This document shows, piece by piece, positions 42,664 to 55,173 of a stretch of 64,000 nucleotides of DNA. The DNA comes from Raffaelea ambrosiae. Its lineage: Eukaryota > Ascomycota > Sordariomycetes > Ophiostomatales > Ophiostomataceae. The DNA is taken from assembly GCA_002778195.1 (NCBI GenBank), contig PCDI01000008.1, forward strand, positions 926,655 to 990,654. The letters run 5' to 3'. Numbering within the stretch: the stretch's first letter is position 1; the number at the start of each line of letters is the position of its first letter. The notes under the pieces were generated by a model. The model ran no database searches. It was not told the origin of the DNA and saw nothing but the letters and a program-made list of their open reading frames with translations. The position numbers were made by a program, and so were the translations under genes.

Positions 42664-43589
42664 TCACATCAAGGTATGCCCCTTCTTGGGTAGGGTGTCC
42701 CGGATGATGGCCTCTGCGTGCTCTTTCGTGTCTGCGTTGTAGTCCGCGCGGAAGTCTGCAATGTGCGCCGGCACCGCCGCGACCCGGTTGTACGCCGACG
42801 CCACCGGCGTGCCCAGCGCGGTGTAGACCGGCACCACGCCGGCCCACACCTTGTCGATGACGCTTGGGTCCTCCAGGTCGCTCTTGTCGTCCGACGCGGG
42901 GCCCGTCCGGATCTTGGCGCTGCCGTTGACGATCCGCACCTTGAGCACCGACGTGCTCTGCATCTCGGCCGCGTTGGGCGGGATGCGCGTCGCCGCCCAG
43001 CGGCCGGGCACGATGCCGTCGGTGATGAGCTCCATGGCGTACAGCTTCTCGGGCACGTCGGTGACCACGGTCGCATACCCAAACAGGGCCGCCGAGCGGT
43101 AGTTGTAGTTGTGGCTGTTGGGCGTCAGGGCGAGGACGAGGCCGTCGACGTGGCTGGCGGCGACACAGACCGGAAGTCCTTGCGCGGCCTCGGCTCCGCC
43201 TCGTGTGTTGGGGTCCTCGGCTTCGCCGCGATTTGCCTTTCTGGAAACATTCATAATCCGAGACGATACATACCCGTGCAGGTACAAGTCGAGGACGTCG
43301 CCCAGGCCAGCACTCGGCCGGTCAAAGGACCCGAGCTTGCCAATCATGGGCAGGATCGTGGGAAACGGGGAGCCCTCTGGCTGAAACGACACATGCAGAA
43401 ACTGGGCTGCATTGACGATGCCATGGATGGTCTCGAGAGAATAGCTAGCTAGGATCTGTGTCAGCGAGTGGATTCTGCTCTGGCCGTCGCCATAGACTCG
43501 CCCCAGCAGAACAACTACCCACCCAGCGAGCTGTACCGATGAACGGTGCTGTGCGCCTCTTTGGGGTACTGCAGGTCGACACGAGGCAT
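42664..43589 (-). CDS. Pyridoxamine-phosphate-oxidase-like flavin-binding protein
   Basis: Minus-strand exons 43589-43523 and 43448-42664 sum to 852 nt (283 residues). The 73-nt intron (GTGGGT to CCTAG, branch GCTGACAC) was placed so that HRYSSLASYSLETIHGIVN is continuous, as in homologues; a second acceptor four bases on is possible but breaks the frame. The fold is the split-barrel FMN-binding type (Pyridox_ox_2 / flavin-nucleotide-binding group): LHVSFQPEGSPFPTILPMIG, YLHGYVSSRIMN, VCVAASHVDGLVLA, NYNYRSAALFGYA and YAMELITDGIVPGRW. Substrate is unknown; related proteins are putative FMN-dependent oxidoreductases. A Gly/Glu/Ala-rich insert lies after RIMN (about residues 99-115). Confidence 0.85.
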
Positions 43590-45088
43590 CTTGGCTTTCG
43601 TCTGCCTCTCCCGGATGTCCGTCTTTCTGTGTTTTTGTCGTGTTGGCTGCTTTCTTTCGAGAGAATGGCTCGCATGACTCTTGCACCCGTCTCCCAACTC
43701 TCTGCACTTCCTCTTCTCCGTCTCTTCCTCCCTTTATATCACGTCTATCCACCGCCATTGCTAATCTAACGTGACTCATTGGAGCATTTCCTCTCGCAGG
43801 TGCCCGGCCACAACGCCTTGTTAGTCGCTGCTCCTCTCGCTTGCTTGCCTTATCCTCTCTCTCTCTCTCCGCATACACTAGCGGACGGTAGCGACAGTGC
43901 GTGGCTTGCATCCCCCTCCCCCTCTGATAACAAACCGGTCCAAATGCCCCCAAAATAAAGACCGGGCTACTGCTATCTAGTTCTCCAACCCATTGCATCG
44001 TCCGCCGCCCTTGACGCCTGCATCAGAGAGTCGCCAACGGTCGACACGCTAAACCCCACCAAGTAGGTACATGCGGTCTTGCCTTTACACGTGTTGTCCT
44101 TGATGTCAGCGTAAGCCCGACCGAGACGGATGGCAGCCCCAGATCACACCTGGGCGGAAACTTGTCGTCTCGCCAACCCCGGCCATGGCGCCCTTCCTTC
44201 CTGCACGAAGTCGTGGGTGCCAGGGAGCGTGTTGAGATGTCAGTCTCCTTCTCTTTTTTTTTGTTATATTTACAAGCAGGTTTTCACTTGGATTCTCTTC
44301 CACATCGGGAACAATTTCCCGTCTGAGCATTGACTCCGATATCCGCGATTGTTCTGTGCGATCTAGATCCAGCCCAATCCGCGTGTTTTACGGCTCTCTG
44401 TAACATATCTTGCTGCCATCCCTTCCCCCCTCTTTTCTTTTCGTGATCCTTCATCTTCCTCTCTCTTGCTGCCAAGCTACACTTCTGCTCTCATAATCCC
44501 TTAATAAAACCTCATCATACCATTATCGTGAGACGCCGTCTGAAAGCTTCCTGCCGGCCACAGCCTTCGATCCTGCCATTCCTTTGCCGTACCTTTGCAG
44601 ACGAATTCATATAGACAACGTCTTGTTTCAGAGCCCTATGCTGTTTCGCCTCATCTATTGAGCCTATCGTGGACGGCTCACAATCGAATGCTGTCCCGTC
44701 TGCCAAGCCCGCAAGACGGGACATTCAGAGACGCTCGTCTGGTCTCTTTTTGTAGTTTTCGCTGTCCTGCTCTTTTGCCTTTCCTTTTTGCCTTTTGTTC
44801 TTCTCTGTTTCTTTCCATTGTTCCAGACGCTCTTCTTCCTAGTGATGTTTGAGGTTGCAATGATCGTCCTTCGGCAGGCGGTGGCTAAATGGAGGAAGGT
44901 TCGATGGAGCATCGAAGCTCTTGCCATGTGCATGGTTCAAACACATCCCAGATCACGGGACAGGGGCGAATAACCCTCCAAGAAATATTGATAGAAGACA
45001 AAGAAAGAGGGAAGGAGCATCCGACCCCCCGGGCGCTCCTTCTTCCCCGCGACCACATGTGCCCTGTCAATAGGATTCTTTCTATGTC

Positions 45089-45160
45089 CCTTTTTTTGGT
45101 CTCTTTTTTGGTCTCTTTTTTTGATCTCTTGGTCTCTTGGTCTCTTTTTTGGTCTCTCTT
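45089..45160. repeat. GGTCTCTTTTTT tandem cluster
   Basis: About six imperfect head-to-tail copies of a 10-13-base unit with core GGTCTCTT. A related GGGAGTCTCTTTTT cluster lies about 700 bases downstream. Confidence 0.8.
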
Positions 45161-45829
45161 CTTTTTCTGTCGCACACACGTCACACCAGCGAAGCAACCT
45201 GGCCCTTGTCTCGTCAGTGCACCTCCCACCTCCCGCTTCCCAGCATCACCCACCCGTCAGAATAAACACCGCTACCGATAATGGGGAGAACGGCCAAAAA
45301 TAAAGGGGACGTGCGCATTTTTCTGTCGTCAACCCCCCTTGTAGGACCCCTTGCTCCCGGCCTCGGGACACACAGATACTGGCAACGCTGGCCAGTCTGG
45401 CCCTCGTTGTCTGCCAAACCCGGTCCATTGTCACCATCTCCTTATCGCTGCACCCCCCCTAAAGAGATATCGCATCCTCTGTGATGAATGCACATCGTGT
45501 GGCTTCGCCTCGTCTACGTCTGGCAACTCTCCCGGACCCCCGACGCAGAGAGGAAAGAAGAGGCAAACCGGCCACTCTCTTCTGGCCTGCCCGTGGCTTG
45601 ATTCCGGTTGTTTCGATCGTCTTTGCGCCATGCGTGCCACGGTTGGCACGGTCGGATCGTCGCTTGTGAGCCCACGTCTTGGTATGGACGGCTGGCTACA
45701 GGCGATAAGACAAAGACACAAAAGAGCCAAGAGCAATGCCACTTTGCGGAAAAGATGACAAGCCTCGGAGATCGATTGACTCTCTTTCCATTTGTCAGAT
45801 TCGTTTCTACGGCTCGTATGGAGAGGCTT

Positions 45830-45920
45830 GTCTCTTTTGGGGGGTCTTTTTTTGGGGAGTCTCTTTTTGGGAGTCTCTTTTTGGGAGTCTCTTCTGGGGG
45901 GTCTCTTTTTGGGAGAGTCT
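45830..45920. repeat. GGGAGTCTCTTTTT tandem cluster
   Basis: About six imperfect copies of a 14-16-base unit with core GTCTCTTTTTGGG. The core is shared with the cluster at 45089-45160, suggesting common origin. Confidence 0.8.
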
Positions 45921-47083
45921 CCCCAGAATAAGCTTGGCTGCAAAGTCTTATGACAGTGTTAGCAATGTCACAAGGGTGGCCGCGACGTCTCGGGTTCCGG
46001 CTGAAACAAGAACAGCGGCAGGGGTCCGCCGCCGGCCACACCCCAGCCCGCCAAATCCTCCCTGACCCGCCAGCTTGGACCCCTAACAGCCTTGCGCGCC
46101 GCCCAATCACGATGCTCGTTGGGCCTCCTGGAGCCTCCACCGACCCCCGTCGCCTCCTCTGCCTCCACAACCTCCCCTCCTTCACTCTCCCTCTTCTTCG
46201 TGGACCCGCCGGCATGAACAACCCCATTGAGGCATCTCGGACCAGGCCCTGACCGTCTTTCGCAGCCCAGATCCTTGTTTGAGACCTCGTCCCACTAGCA
46301 AAACGACCTTGTATCATCGTATTCAGCGTGCTGGCACCTGGAGCCGGCCATGGCCCTCCCAACACCGGCGATGGGACCTGCGATGGGAGCTACGATGGGA
46401 GGCTCGACCTGGCCCCCAATCGCTTTGCGATCGTTTCTGTCCCTTTTCTCTCCCCCTCCTGTCTTTTCCCTCTCCCCTCTCCTCCCTGCCCATGCCTCTC
46501 TGACAGCTGCATCTACGGCTCCTTGCGACTCCTTCCCGCGGATGCGGACGTGTATCTAACCAAACCCAGCAGTTTTCTCTCGCACGGGAGAGCCTCTTTA
46601 TACGGGCCCTGTCGTGCATGAACCATCGGCGTCTGCCCGTTCTCATTGGCCCTTGACCACGACCACATACTGCCCATACCCACGCACCCGCCCTCCCTCG
46701 CGGCGAATCCCTCCCACCCTCCTTTCTTTCTCTCTCCTCTCTTTTCTCCATCCTCCCACTCTCTTTCTCGCTTTCTCTTCTTTTGTTTCCCGCCCTTTGT
46801 CGAGCGGAGGAACAAACAAGCAACAGGCGGCATCGGTGCCTTGTTGCCATCCTTTGACAATAGCATCATGACTTGTTGACACAAAGCCTTGCTCTTTTGT
46901 GTGCTTTTGTGTGCTTTTGTCTGCCTCTCCTTTCTCTCTTTTTTTTCTCTCTATTGTATATTTAGTTCCTCTTCACTCTTTTTCTTTTCGTTTCTTTCTA
47001 CGATACCCCTTATGTCCCATTGATTGGGTATTCTTCTGTTGCGGGCGGGTTCCCATTCGCTTCCCGGCGGCGCCATCACCACC

Positions 47084-50000
47084 ATGTCAACTTCAGGAGC
47101 CTCCATTCCGTCGCTCGTGTCGGCCTTCGCCTTGTATGTCTCCTTCTCTCTCTCTCTCTGTTTGTGTGTGTGTGTGTATGTGTGTAGCTGGATGCGTCTC
47201 TTGTTTTGCTAACGTGTCCCAGCGGCATCGTCGTCAACGCAGCGTCGGCGGCTCTCTTCCTCTTCGTCAGTGGTCATGGCACCTCCTTGTTCCGGGACGG
47301 CCAGAGGCTGGTCCTCGCTACATTCCTTTCCAGTGCTGCCCTCTGGGCACAAATCGATTTTATTTCCATCGCCATCAACACCGACGCCGCCATGTCGTGC
47401 CAGATTGGCATTATTTTCCACACCTTTTTTGACCAACTCGGCCGCTTTTCGATTGAACAGTTCCTCCTCTGGGCCATCAACCGGGACAGCGGCAAAACGG
47501 GCGCCCAGGTCATGATTCCCCAGGTTCTGCTCGCGGCTCGCTTCGTTCTCGGCGCCGTTTTTGTCGGTTTCTCGCGGCCCGTGTTTGCCCCCGTCTGCGT
47601 TCCGTTGTCGTCCATGCTGCCGCTGGCCATCGTTGTCGTCGCTCTGGACGCGGTCATCATCGCCATGCTTGCCGTGCTTGCCTTCTCAGCTGGCCTGGTC
47701 ACTGAGGTTCGCGCAGGCCGTTCTGGGTCCGGCCGCAGCAAGTCGATTCTCCTCGTCATCGTCGCATTCGCCGTGTGGACTGGCGTAAGCACATTCCGTT
47801 CTGCTGTTCCGCTGGGCTTTTTTTTTTTTTTTTTTTTTTTTGACTGACACTTTGCCTTCCAGACGAGCGTGACTATGCTTCTCGGCATGAGCAACATTGA
47901 TCTTCTTTGGAAGACACTTGTCCCGTCGATCGGCCTTCTCATCATCATCTGTATGGTTGCTCCTCGCCTCTCACCGTCAATTACAACTGTCCAAAACCGC
48001 TAACATACCCCAGTTGTCGTAACGGCCTGCAACGAACCACTTACAAAGCCCAAGCCGAGAGCCGCGAGACCACCTGAATCCCCTGGCGTTCGCGACATCA
48101 GCACCGGACTGTCGACGACCACAGACGCATCCACGGACTATCCGCCGAGCCGCTACGAGGATTTGAAGCGGGTCGAAGTCCTTCCCGGGTCTGCGTTCGA
48201 GCGGCCACGGCATGCCCCAACGCCAGGCATCCCCGGCGTGCCCCCCATACCGCCGGCGCTTCTCGCGAGATCGACTGCGAGAGAAACCGGTCTCTTCCTG
48301 GCATCTGCTGCGGCTGCCGTCGCGGCTGCTGGCGAAGAGGAACAGCAGCAGCAGGCACAGATCCCGAACCGGTCCGTGACAGATCCCACTCCTCGCCGGG
48401 GGGCTTCCAAGGCCAAGCGCAGTCTCCTGGATCTCAAGGGCGGCCCGGCTGCTGGCCGCATTGCAATTTCCCATCCCATTCTCGAATCGAACGGCGAGCA
48501 AAACCCGCTCAACAAGATCGCGACCATCAGCCTCGAAGACGCGGCCAAAAATGAGAGAGAACGGCGCCAGAACGAACTACACCGGGACTCGGCTCTCATT
48601 GCCAAGCGACCAGCACCGCAGCCGCCTTCGCTCTCGCCCGAGGAGGGTCTGATGCGGGCTGTGAGCCTCAAGAGGAAGGAAGTTGCATCCGTATCGCCGC
48701 ATCCGTCCATGCCGAGCGCCGCCGGCATGGAGGCTATGCCGCCGGTTGCTGTGACCTCGTCGAGCCAACTGTCCCCGGGCACGGAGACTATCCGACGACG
48801 ATCGCCGCGACAGTCGCCAGCGGATGCCGACGGGAGGAGATCGATGGCCGCAGCCAATGCGGCGCCCGTACCTGCAACGCTTTCTCCGACAATTCCCCTT
48901 CCAGCGCCAGCACAGCAGCAGCAGCAGCAGGTGTTCCGCCAGAAGTCGACCCGCGATGCGCCCATCCCTGCCCAGACAGCCGCAGCAGCAGGCACAGAAG
49001 CAGGTGTTCCAAGGCCCAACATCCGTCCATCGAGACGACTGGCAGAACCGACCACGACAGCACCGGCTCCTGAGCCTCCCAAGACGGCTCTCCAGAGACG
49101 GCCCACGATCGGTCTGCCTGGAAACCCCCGCGCGATGGCCATCAGGCAGGCTGCGGAAGCCGCCGACGCGGCAGCGGCCTCGAAGAAGCAGCAGCACCAG
49201 ACAATTATGTTCATGAACAACATTGTGTATGACAATCCGGAGGCTGTGCAGAGCATTATCGATGATGTGAGCCTAAAGGAGGGCCTAAAGGGGGGTGATT
49301 TCCGGACGTCCGGTTCGGTGGTGCATCGCCCGCGGCCCATCCCACGGAAGCCCGAGGAGGATCGCGCACTCTTCCCTGCAGCGCCCTCGCCCAACCTGGC
49401 CAGTCTGGTGGGCCACCGGCGCAGCAAATCAGGAAGTGCCATCGTGGGCAGGAAGTCCCTCCTCATGCAGTCGCATCCGGGCAGTCCCACGCAGCTGCCT
49501 CCCCTGCCTCCCCACCCGCGACACTTGCTGGCCCAGCAGCAGCAGCAGCAGCAGCGACAGCAGCAGCAACAACAGCAGCAACCACAGCAGCAGCAGTATC
49601 CGCACCATCATATAGACCGCCCCAACGCTCTTCGGCCGCATCCCAACGATACCAAGAGCATGACCTTCCACGAGAAAATGACTCTGCTGTTCCCGTCCCC
49701 TCCCTCTGGCGACGCCATCTCCAAGCAGCAGCGCCGCCGTTCTTCGTCTGTGCCCGAGCTGCCTCGCATGTCCAAGGACTACGCGCCCATGGACTACATG
49801 CCCATCACGGTCTCTCCCACCGCCAGCAGAATGTCTCACAGCACCACCAAGTCCCCCCGGGCGTCGATCCGGACCGAAAACGTTCTCGAGATTCTCGAGG
49901 TCGACGAGCTGCCGTCGCGGGACGCGCGGCGCGCAGAAGAGGCAGCTGCTCGCCAACGCAGCCTGGCCGATGAGGTCGTCGGCGGCGGCTCGTGGCTGGG

Positions 50001-53000
50001 CGGCGCGTCCAGCCGTCCGTCCATGCGCAGCAGCGGCCAGGACACGGGCGGAGGAAAACGCGCCTCGTCTCCTGTTCTCCCGCCACCGCAGGTGCCGGGC
50101 CGCGAGTCGACCTTCACCACCACGTCCGATGCGCGCTCGACCACCAACTGGGGATCCGTGCATTCGCCCGTCACCGCCGTGCCCATCCAGTCGAAAGCTG
50201 CCCGGTCCATGTACATCGGGGGTGCCCCCCGTGAAGGAGCTCCTCCCGACTCCCATGGGGACAGCCACATGCTGCAGAAGGCCGGTGAGGCTTCCCCCTC
50301 TTCACGGGACCCCCATCGCGAGTCCCAGTGGCACCGCCGGGTTGGCGACAACTGCCCGACCTTTTCCGATCGCAAGGAAAAGATGCGCTCGCGCAAGATG
50401 CCCCCGCCCACGCCGCTTCTGCTCGGCGCCGTTGTGTCGACCCGGAACCCGGGCGTGGTGGCCAAGGCGGCCCAGCCGTCGCCGCTTGAGTCCCCCACGA
50501 AAGCCCTCGCTTTCATCCAGGCGCAGCTCAGGAAATTTGAGAGCCCGACCAACCGGTCGACGACGACCGCAAGCCCGGGCCAGCGCCTGGCGCTCCTGGA
50601 GAACCTCGAAAAGGAAATGGACGTGCAAGTGGACCACTGGCACGACTTGCAGCACGATCTGGGACGGGACTCGATGTCTTCCATGCAGACGGCGACGCCC
50701 AGAATCGAACAGGCCCAGGAGGCGACACCGGTCGACGCCCAGCAGATCCAGAAGGAGAGCTCTAGCTCTCTGTCCCAGGTGGAGGCGGCCTCGCCCGTCG
50801 CAGAGGTCCAGCAGGACATGCGAAAGCTGAGCATTGGTGCCGACCGCAGAGCGGCACGGTTGTCGCGCATCCGCGGCGAAACCGCCGACAGCGCCAAGCC
50901 GGCCGCCACCGGTGGCTGGCAGAAGCGTCTGGCCGAGGCCCAGACCGAGTTTGTCGAGGGCTCCAGCCGCTTGGGCATCGAGCAGCCCGCCAAGGGGAAC
51001 TTCTTGGATCTTTCCCACATGGGCAGCCCGACACCGCCAGACTCGGACGACTCAGACAATGAGCAGCCGGTCCACCGTCCACAGAGCATTGCTGCGGCCG
51101 TTGCTCTGGCTACTGCCACGCCAGAGCAGTCGCCCAAGGCTACCGAAGACTCAAACAAGCAGCTGCTCTGGACGCCAGGCAATGGTCTGGCACGAACTCC
51201 AGCCAAGCCCATGCTGTGGACGGCATCGGCACCCAAGACACCGCGGGCTGCAGTTGGCGAGGAACCTGCTGTCGACTACAACAGGCACAAGCGCTCTGAT
51301 AGCGACAAGAAGGCCATTGATGACGCGCCGCTTCAGATCCAATCGACGAGCCTGTGGTCCATGGACGGCGCTGGACAAAAGAAACAAGCAGGGGCCGGTC
51401 TCTGGAGCGCCCCAAAAGCACGGCAGCCTTCTCCGCCCGCAGCTGAGATCCCGCTTGTTCCGGCCACTAACCAGTCAGTGTCGACTACGCCGGAGCTCCA
51501 CCCCGAGCTGATGGAGGAGCTGGAGCTGGACTTGGACGCGCTTGAGCCCGAAACCCACTCGCACGCTTCGCAGCGGCCTCCTCGTCCCCTGACCCAGAAA
51601 CCACCCCGGCGCAGCCGGCGGGTGACCATGCTCCCGGACATCCTGGAGAGCCCGGAGCCCATGCCGGACAAGCGCGGCACCCTCGGCATCTTCCAGTTTC
51701 CCTGGGGCGAGAAGTCGGACACGGCCACCATCCAGCCCCTGCCCCAGCCGCGCAGCGCGGCCACGACCGCTACTCTGATGGCGATGCCGGGCACCATGAC
51801 GTCGGGCGGTAACAACCAGGCCGTCCAGGCCGCTTTGGAGGCGCGTTCCAGGCAGCTCGAGGCCTCCGAGTACTCGTCTTCCTTCTTTGACGACTACGAT
51901 GACGAAGACGAGCTCGACGCCGAGGTTCCCGACTCGGACGAAGACCGGTCGGACAGCGACGACGACGACGCCTTTGACGAGAACACGCTCTGGGAGATTG
52001 CCAGTCTGCTGAAGACGGAGCAGGTTCCCTCCAAGATGAGCCTGCTGCCGCCTCCGCTGTCAGCCAGCTCGAGCAACTTTGGGGACTACATGTCGGACAT
52101 GGACGCGGACGAAGGACAATACGATGATGATGACGAGGAGAACCTGCGTGCGGACGAGGAGGCCATCATGGACGAGATCGCCGAGATCCTGGTGGGCATC
52201 GAAGACACGAGCAACAACAACAGCGGCCGTACCCGCGACCTGCTGGTGTCCAAGCTGTGGGCCAGCCGCAAGGCGACCCGGGACACCAGGGACACCAGGG
52301 AAAAGACAATTTCCGTTGCCGATCCCGACGAACAGACGTGGAAGAACTACGACAGGATCAAGCAGGCGGCCACCCTGCGCTCCAAGCCGCGCAAGTCCAA
52401 GCCGGCCACGGTCGAGTCCAGCGAGCTGTGGAGCCATCGTGCGGCGACAAGGTCGACAGACGCCTCGAGCCAGAAGACAGCCTCGCAGCTGTTGTGGGCT
52501 GGTCCGGCACGCAAGAACAGCCAGAAGGCGACGCATGCATCGAAGACACCGGAGAAGGCCACGGAGAAGACAGCGCCCCTCTGGGCCCCCCGCAAGAAGA
52601 CGCCCATGACCTTTGGCAAGGCCAGAAAGGTGGCCCTCTTCGACAAGGAGGCGGCCGAGGCCGACAAGATGCACACCGTCGTCGTCCGCACGACCGACCA
52701 GGAGCCGGCGGCTCTGCACATGGCCCGCACCCCGCGGACGCCCAGCAACGAGCCGCTGCCGAGGCTCCAGTCGACCAACCTGTGGAGGGGCAAAATGGGG
52801 CTGGCATCGGGACCACAGCTCTGGGCGCCCATGCCTGTGCCCAAGAAGGTCAGATCATCGATGAAGACGAGCCACCTCTTTGACCGTGACGAGGCTGCCA
52901 TCCAGAAACTCCGGATGCACCGTATCCGCACTACGGACAAGGAGCCGGCCGCCCTGCGCATGTCTCGCACCCCACGTGCACCCAGCCAAGAGCCTCTGCC

Positions 53001-55173
53001 GAAGCTCCAGTCGACCAACTTGTGGACTGGCAGGACGAGCCCAACCAGGCCGCAACAGCTGTGGGCGCCGAGGCCTGTGCCGAGGGTCAGCAGATCAGCA
53101 AAGAAGAGCCACCTCTTTGACCGTGATGAGGCTGCTATTCAGAAACTCCGGGCGCACCGTGTCCGCACCACGGACAAGGAGCCCGCCGCTCTGCACATGG
53201 TCCGCACTCCGCGGACGCCCAGCAAGGAGCCCCTGCCGAAGCTCCAGTCGACCAACTTGTGGACTGGCAGGACGAGCCCTACTAAGCCGCAGCAGCTGTG
53301 GACACCGATGCCTGTGCCAAGGCTCAACAGATCAGCAAAGAAGAGCCACCTCTTCGACCGTGATGAAGCCGCCATGCAGAAGCTCAGGACGCACCGTGTC
53401 CGCACGACGGACAAGGAGCCGGCTGCGCTGCGCATGCCTCGCACGCCGCGCGTGCCGAGCAAGGAGCCCCTGCCGCAGCTCCAGTCGACCAGTCTGTGGG
53501 CCGGCAAGACGGGTCCGACCAAGAAGCAGCAACTGTGGGCACCGAGACCTGTGCGCCACGTCAAGCCGAAGACGACAAGCCAACTCTTTGACCGCGATGT
53601 GGCAGCCCTGGAAAAACTGCACGCCCACGTGCGGACCACCGACCAGGAGCCCGTGTCGGCTCATGTGGCCCGCGTCGTCCCGCGCTCGCAGGCGCACCTG
53701 CCGGATCTCGCCGTGACGTCCACCAAGCTGTGGACCATTGTGGAGGAGGCAGTCGCCGGGGAGGGGCGCAACTGGATTGTGGCGGGCGGCCAGCACGAGA
53801 AGGCGGTAGCCGCTATGGAAGAGAACACTGTGTCCGATGTCTCTGTCTCTGACAGCGACGACACCATCCTGTCCAGCTCCACTGGGAAGCAGCCACCTAC
53901 CTGGTGGGAGAAGATGAAGGCAAAGGCGGGGATAGCAATGTCTCCCACGACGACGACGGCGGCGGCGGCGGCAGCCAAGATCAAGGAGGCCGAGGCGAGT
54001 GTGGACCGGGCGCGCATGTCTGGCGAGTCGGAGAGGTCTGAGCAGGATGCCCAGCAGAGCTCGTCTCCTCGGTCGTTGACCTCTGAGGAGACTTTGCAGC
54101 AGTCCTCGCCTACGGCTCGGTCGCCAGTTCGGTCTGCTCGCCCGATCAACACAACACCCGACGACTGGAACGTTGCACTGCGTGAAGCCGTCGCGGCCAG
54201 CTACCCACCCCTGCCGCGCATGGTGGCCTCGCCCGCCCAGTGGAAGGATGCTCTCGAAGAGGCCCTGGCCCGCAGCTACCCTTTTGATGCTGCCAAGTCG
54301 CATCCGGTCTTTGCTGGCGCTGCACCACTTGGTCTGACCGACTCTGCATCTCTGGTGGCCGATGTCAGCAAGGTGCACCCAGCGTTTTTCAGCTCTGCCT
54401 CTGTCCTGCCAGCCACCCCAGTGCAGCCAGCCCCTCCAGTAGACCGCGCTTTAGCTTCTTTCCAGGATGCCTCTCCCGTTCTTCTTTCCCCGGCTGTCTA
54501 CACACCCGATGCGGCGATGATGGCCCAGATCGAGGCCCTGGAGCGCGAGCGCGAGTTTGCCGCCATGGCGGCCCAACAGTTTGTGGCGGCCCAGGCGGCG
54601 TATGCCGTGCCCGAGCCAGAGGTGACGTACGTTCCAGAGGTCTATGTCCCAGAGGCGTATGCCCCTGTGGCGTACGCCCCACAGGTGGTCGAACAGCCCT
54701 TTGAGGGCCGTCTCGTCCCAGAAGTCCCTGCGACGGAGCCCTACGTCCCCGAGCAGATATACCTTCAGCCAATGGAGTACGTCCCCGAGCAGTACGTCCC
54801 CGAGCAGCTCGAACAGGGGACGTATGGACAGCGTGTCCAGCTGATCCAGGCCGAACCTGCCGGGTCGGTTGACAATGTTCAGCCCCAGGAGGTCCAGGTC
54901 TTTGTGCAGGAACCGGCCCAGCCAGAGTCGCCTGAGTCACCTGTGGTGCCCGTGGCACCTGTGCCTGTGCGAGTCCAGACACCGCGCCTGGAGCAGGAGA
55001 CGAACCGCCTGTCGGCCGGCTCTGCCAACTCTGACAATCTCCTGGCGGCGCCGCCGTCGCCGATGCCGCGCGCCCGGACGCCCGAGCAGGAGGCTGCATA
55101 CCAGACGTACATGATGAGCATGCAGAACTCTGCTCTGGCACGACTGCAGGCCATGGAGGGGCCGCAGTACTGA
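47084..55173 (+). CDS. Giant 7-TM protein with repetitive disordered tail, family unknown
   Basis: Exons 47084-47133, 47223-47784, 47863-47950 and 48014-55173 sum to 7860 nt (2619 residues); introns of 89, 78 and 63 nt keep phase, the first and last with GCTAAC branch sites. Residues 1-240 contain seven hydrophobic segments, about 10-35, 46-70, 78-105, 118-140, 155-182, 192-212 and 217-240, a receptor-like layout. The rest is polar and disordered: a Gln run at about 739-761, an acidic patch at 1523-1626, five repeats of 78-80 residues starting LFD at about 1775, 1855, 1934, 2013 and 2091, and YVPE repeats at 2439-2506. A short motif ending in LW recurs about 18 times. I do not recognise the family. 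Splicing joins LLIII to FVVTACNEP, so the large downstream frame is not a separate gene. It may be a membrane-anchored scaffold; that is speculation. Confidence 0.8.
52636..53760 (+). repeat. Five tandem 78-80-residue coding repeats
   Basis: Units begin at 52636, 52876, 53113, 53350 and 53584. Each has LFDRDEAA, RTTDKEPAALxM, RTPRxPSxEPLP, QSTNLW and QQLWAPRPVP. The middle three are nearly identical at protein and DNA level; the first and last are diverged. Confidence 0.9.

Larger units (their letters stand above)
43590..47083. other. Gene-poor region and leader of the 7-TM gene
   Basis: 3.5 kb with no supported gene; frames on both strands lack motifs. Contains two clusters of GTCTCTTTTT-type repeats (45089-45160 and 45830-45920) and a CT-rich stretch from about 46430 to 47010 leading into the 7-TM gene. 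Confidence 0.5.

Noticed and set aside
44925..44960. GGTTCAAACAC resembling a tRNA T arm
   Set aside because: T stem does not pair and no upstream cloverleaf exists.
45514..46365. 283-codon minus-strand frame
   Set aside because: Contains the translated GTCTCTTTTT repeat cluster and Arg-rich low-complexity sequence; no homology recognised.
48153..49490. 445-codon minus-strand frame opposite the 7-TM gene tail
   Set aside because: Shadow of the long plus-strand exon, low-complexity Ser/Ala/Cys translation.
48163..55173. Long frame as an independent 2336-residue gene
   Set aside because: It starts with a non-ATG codon, and upstream exons with good splice sites join it in phase to the membrane domain.
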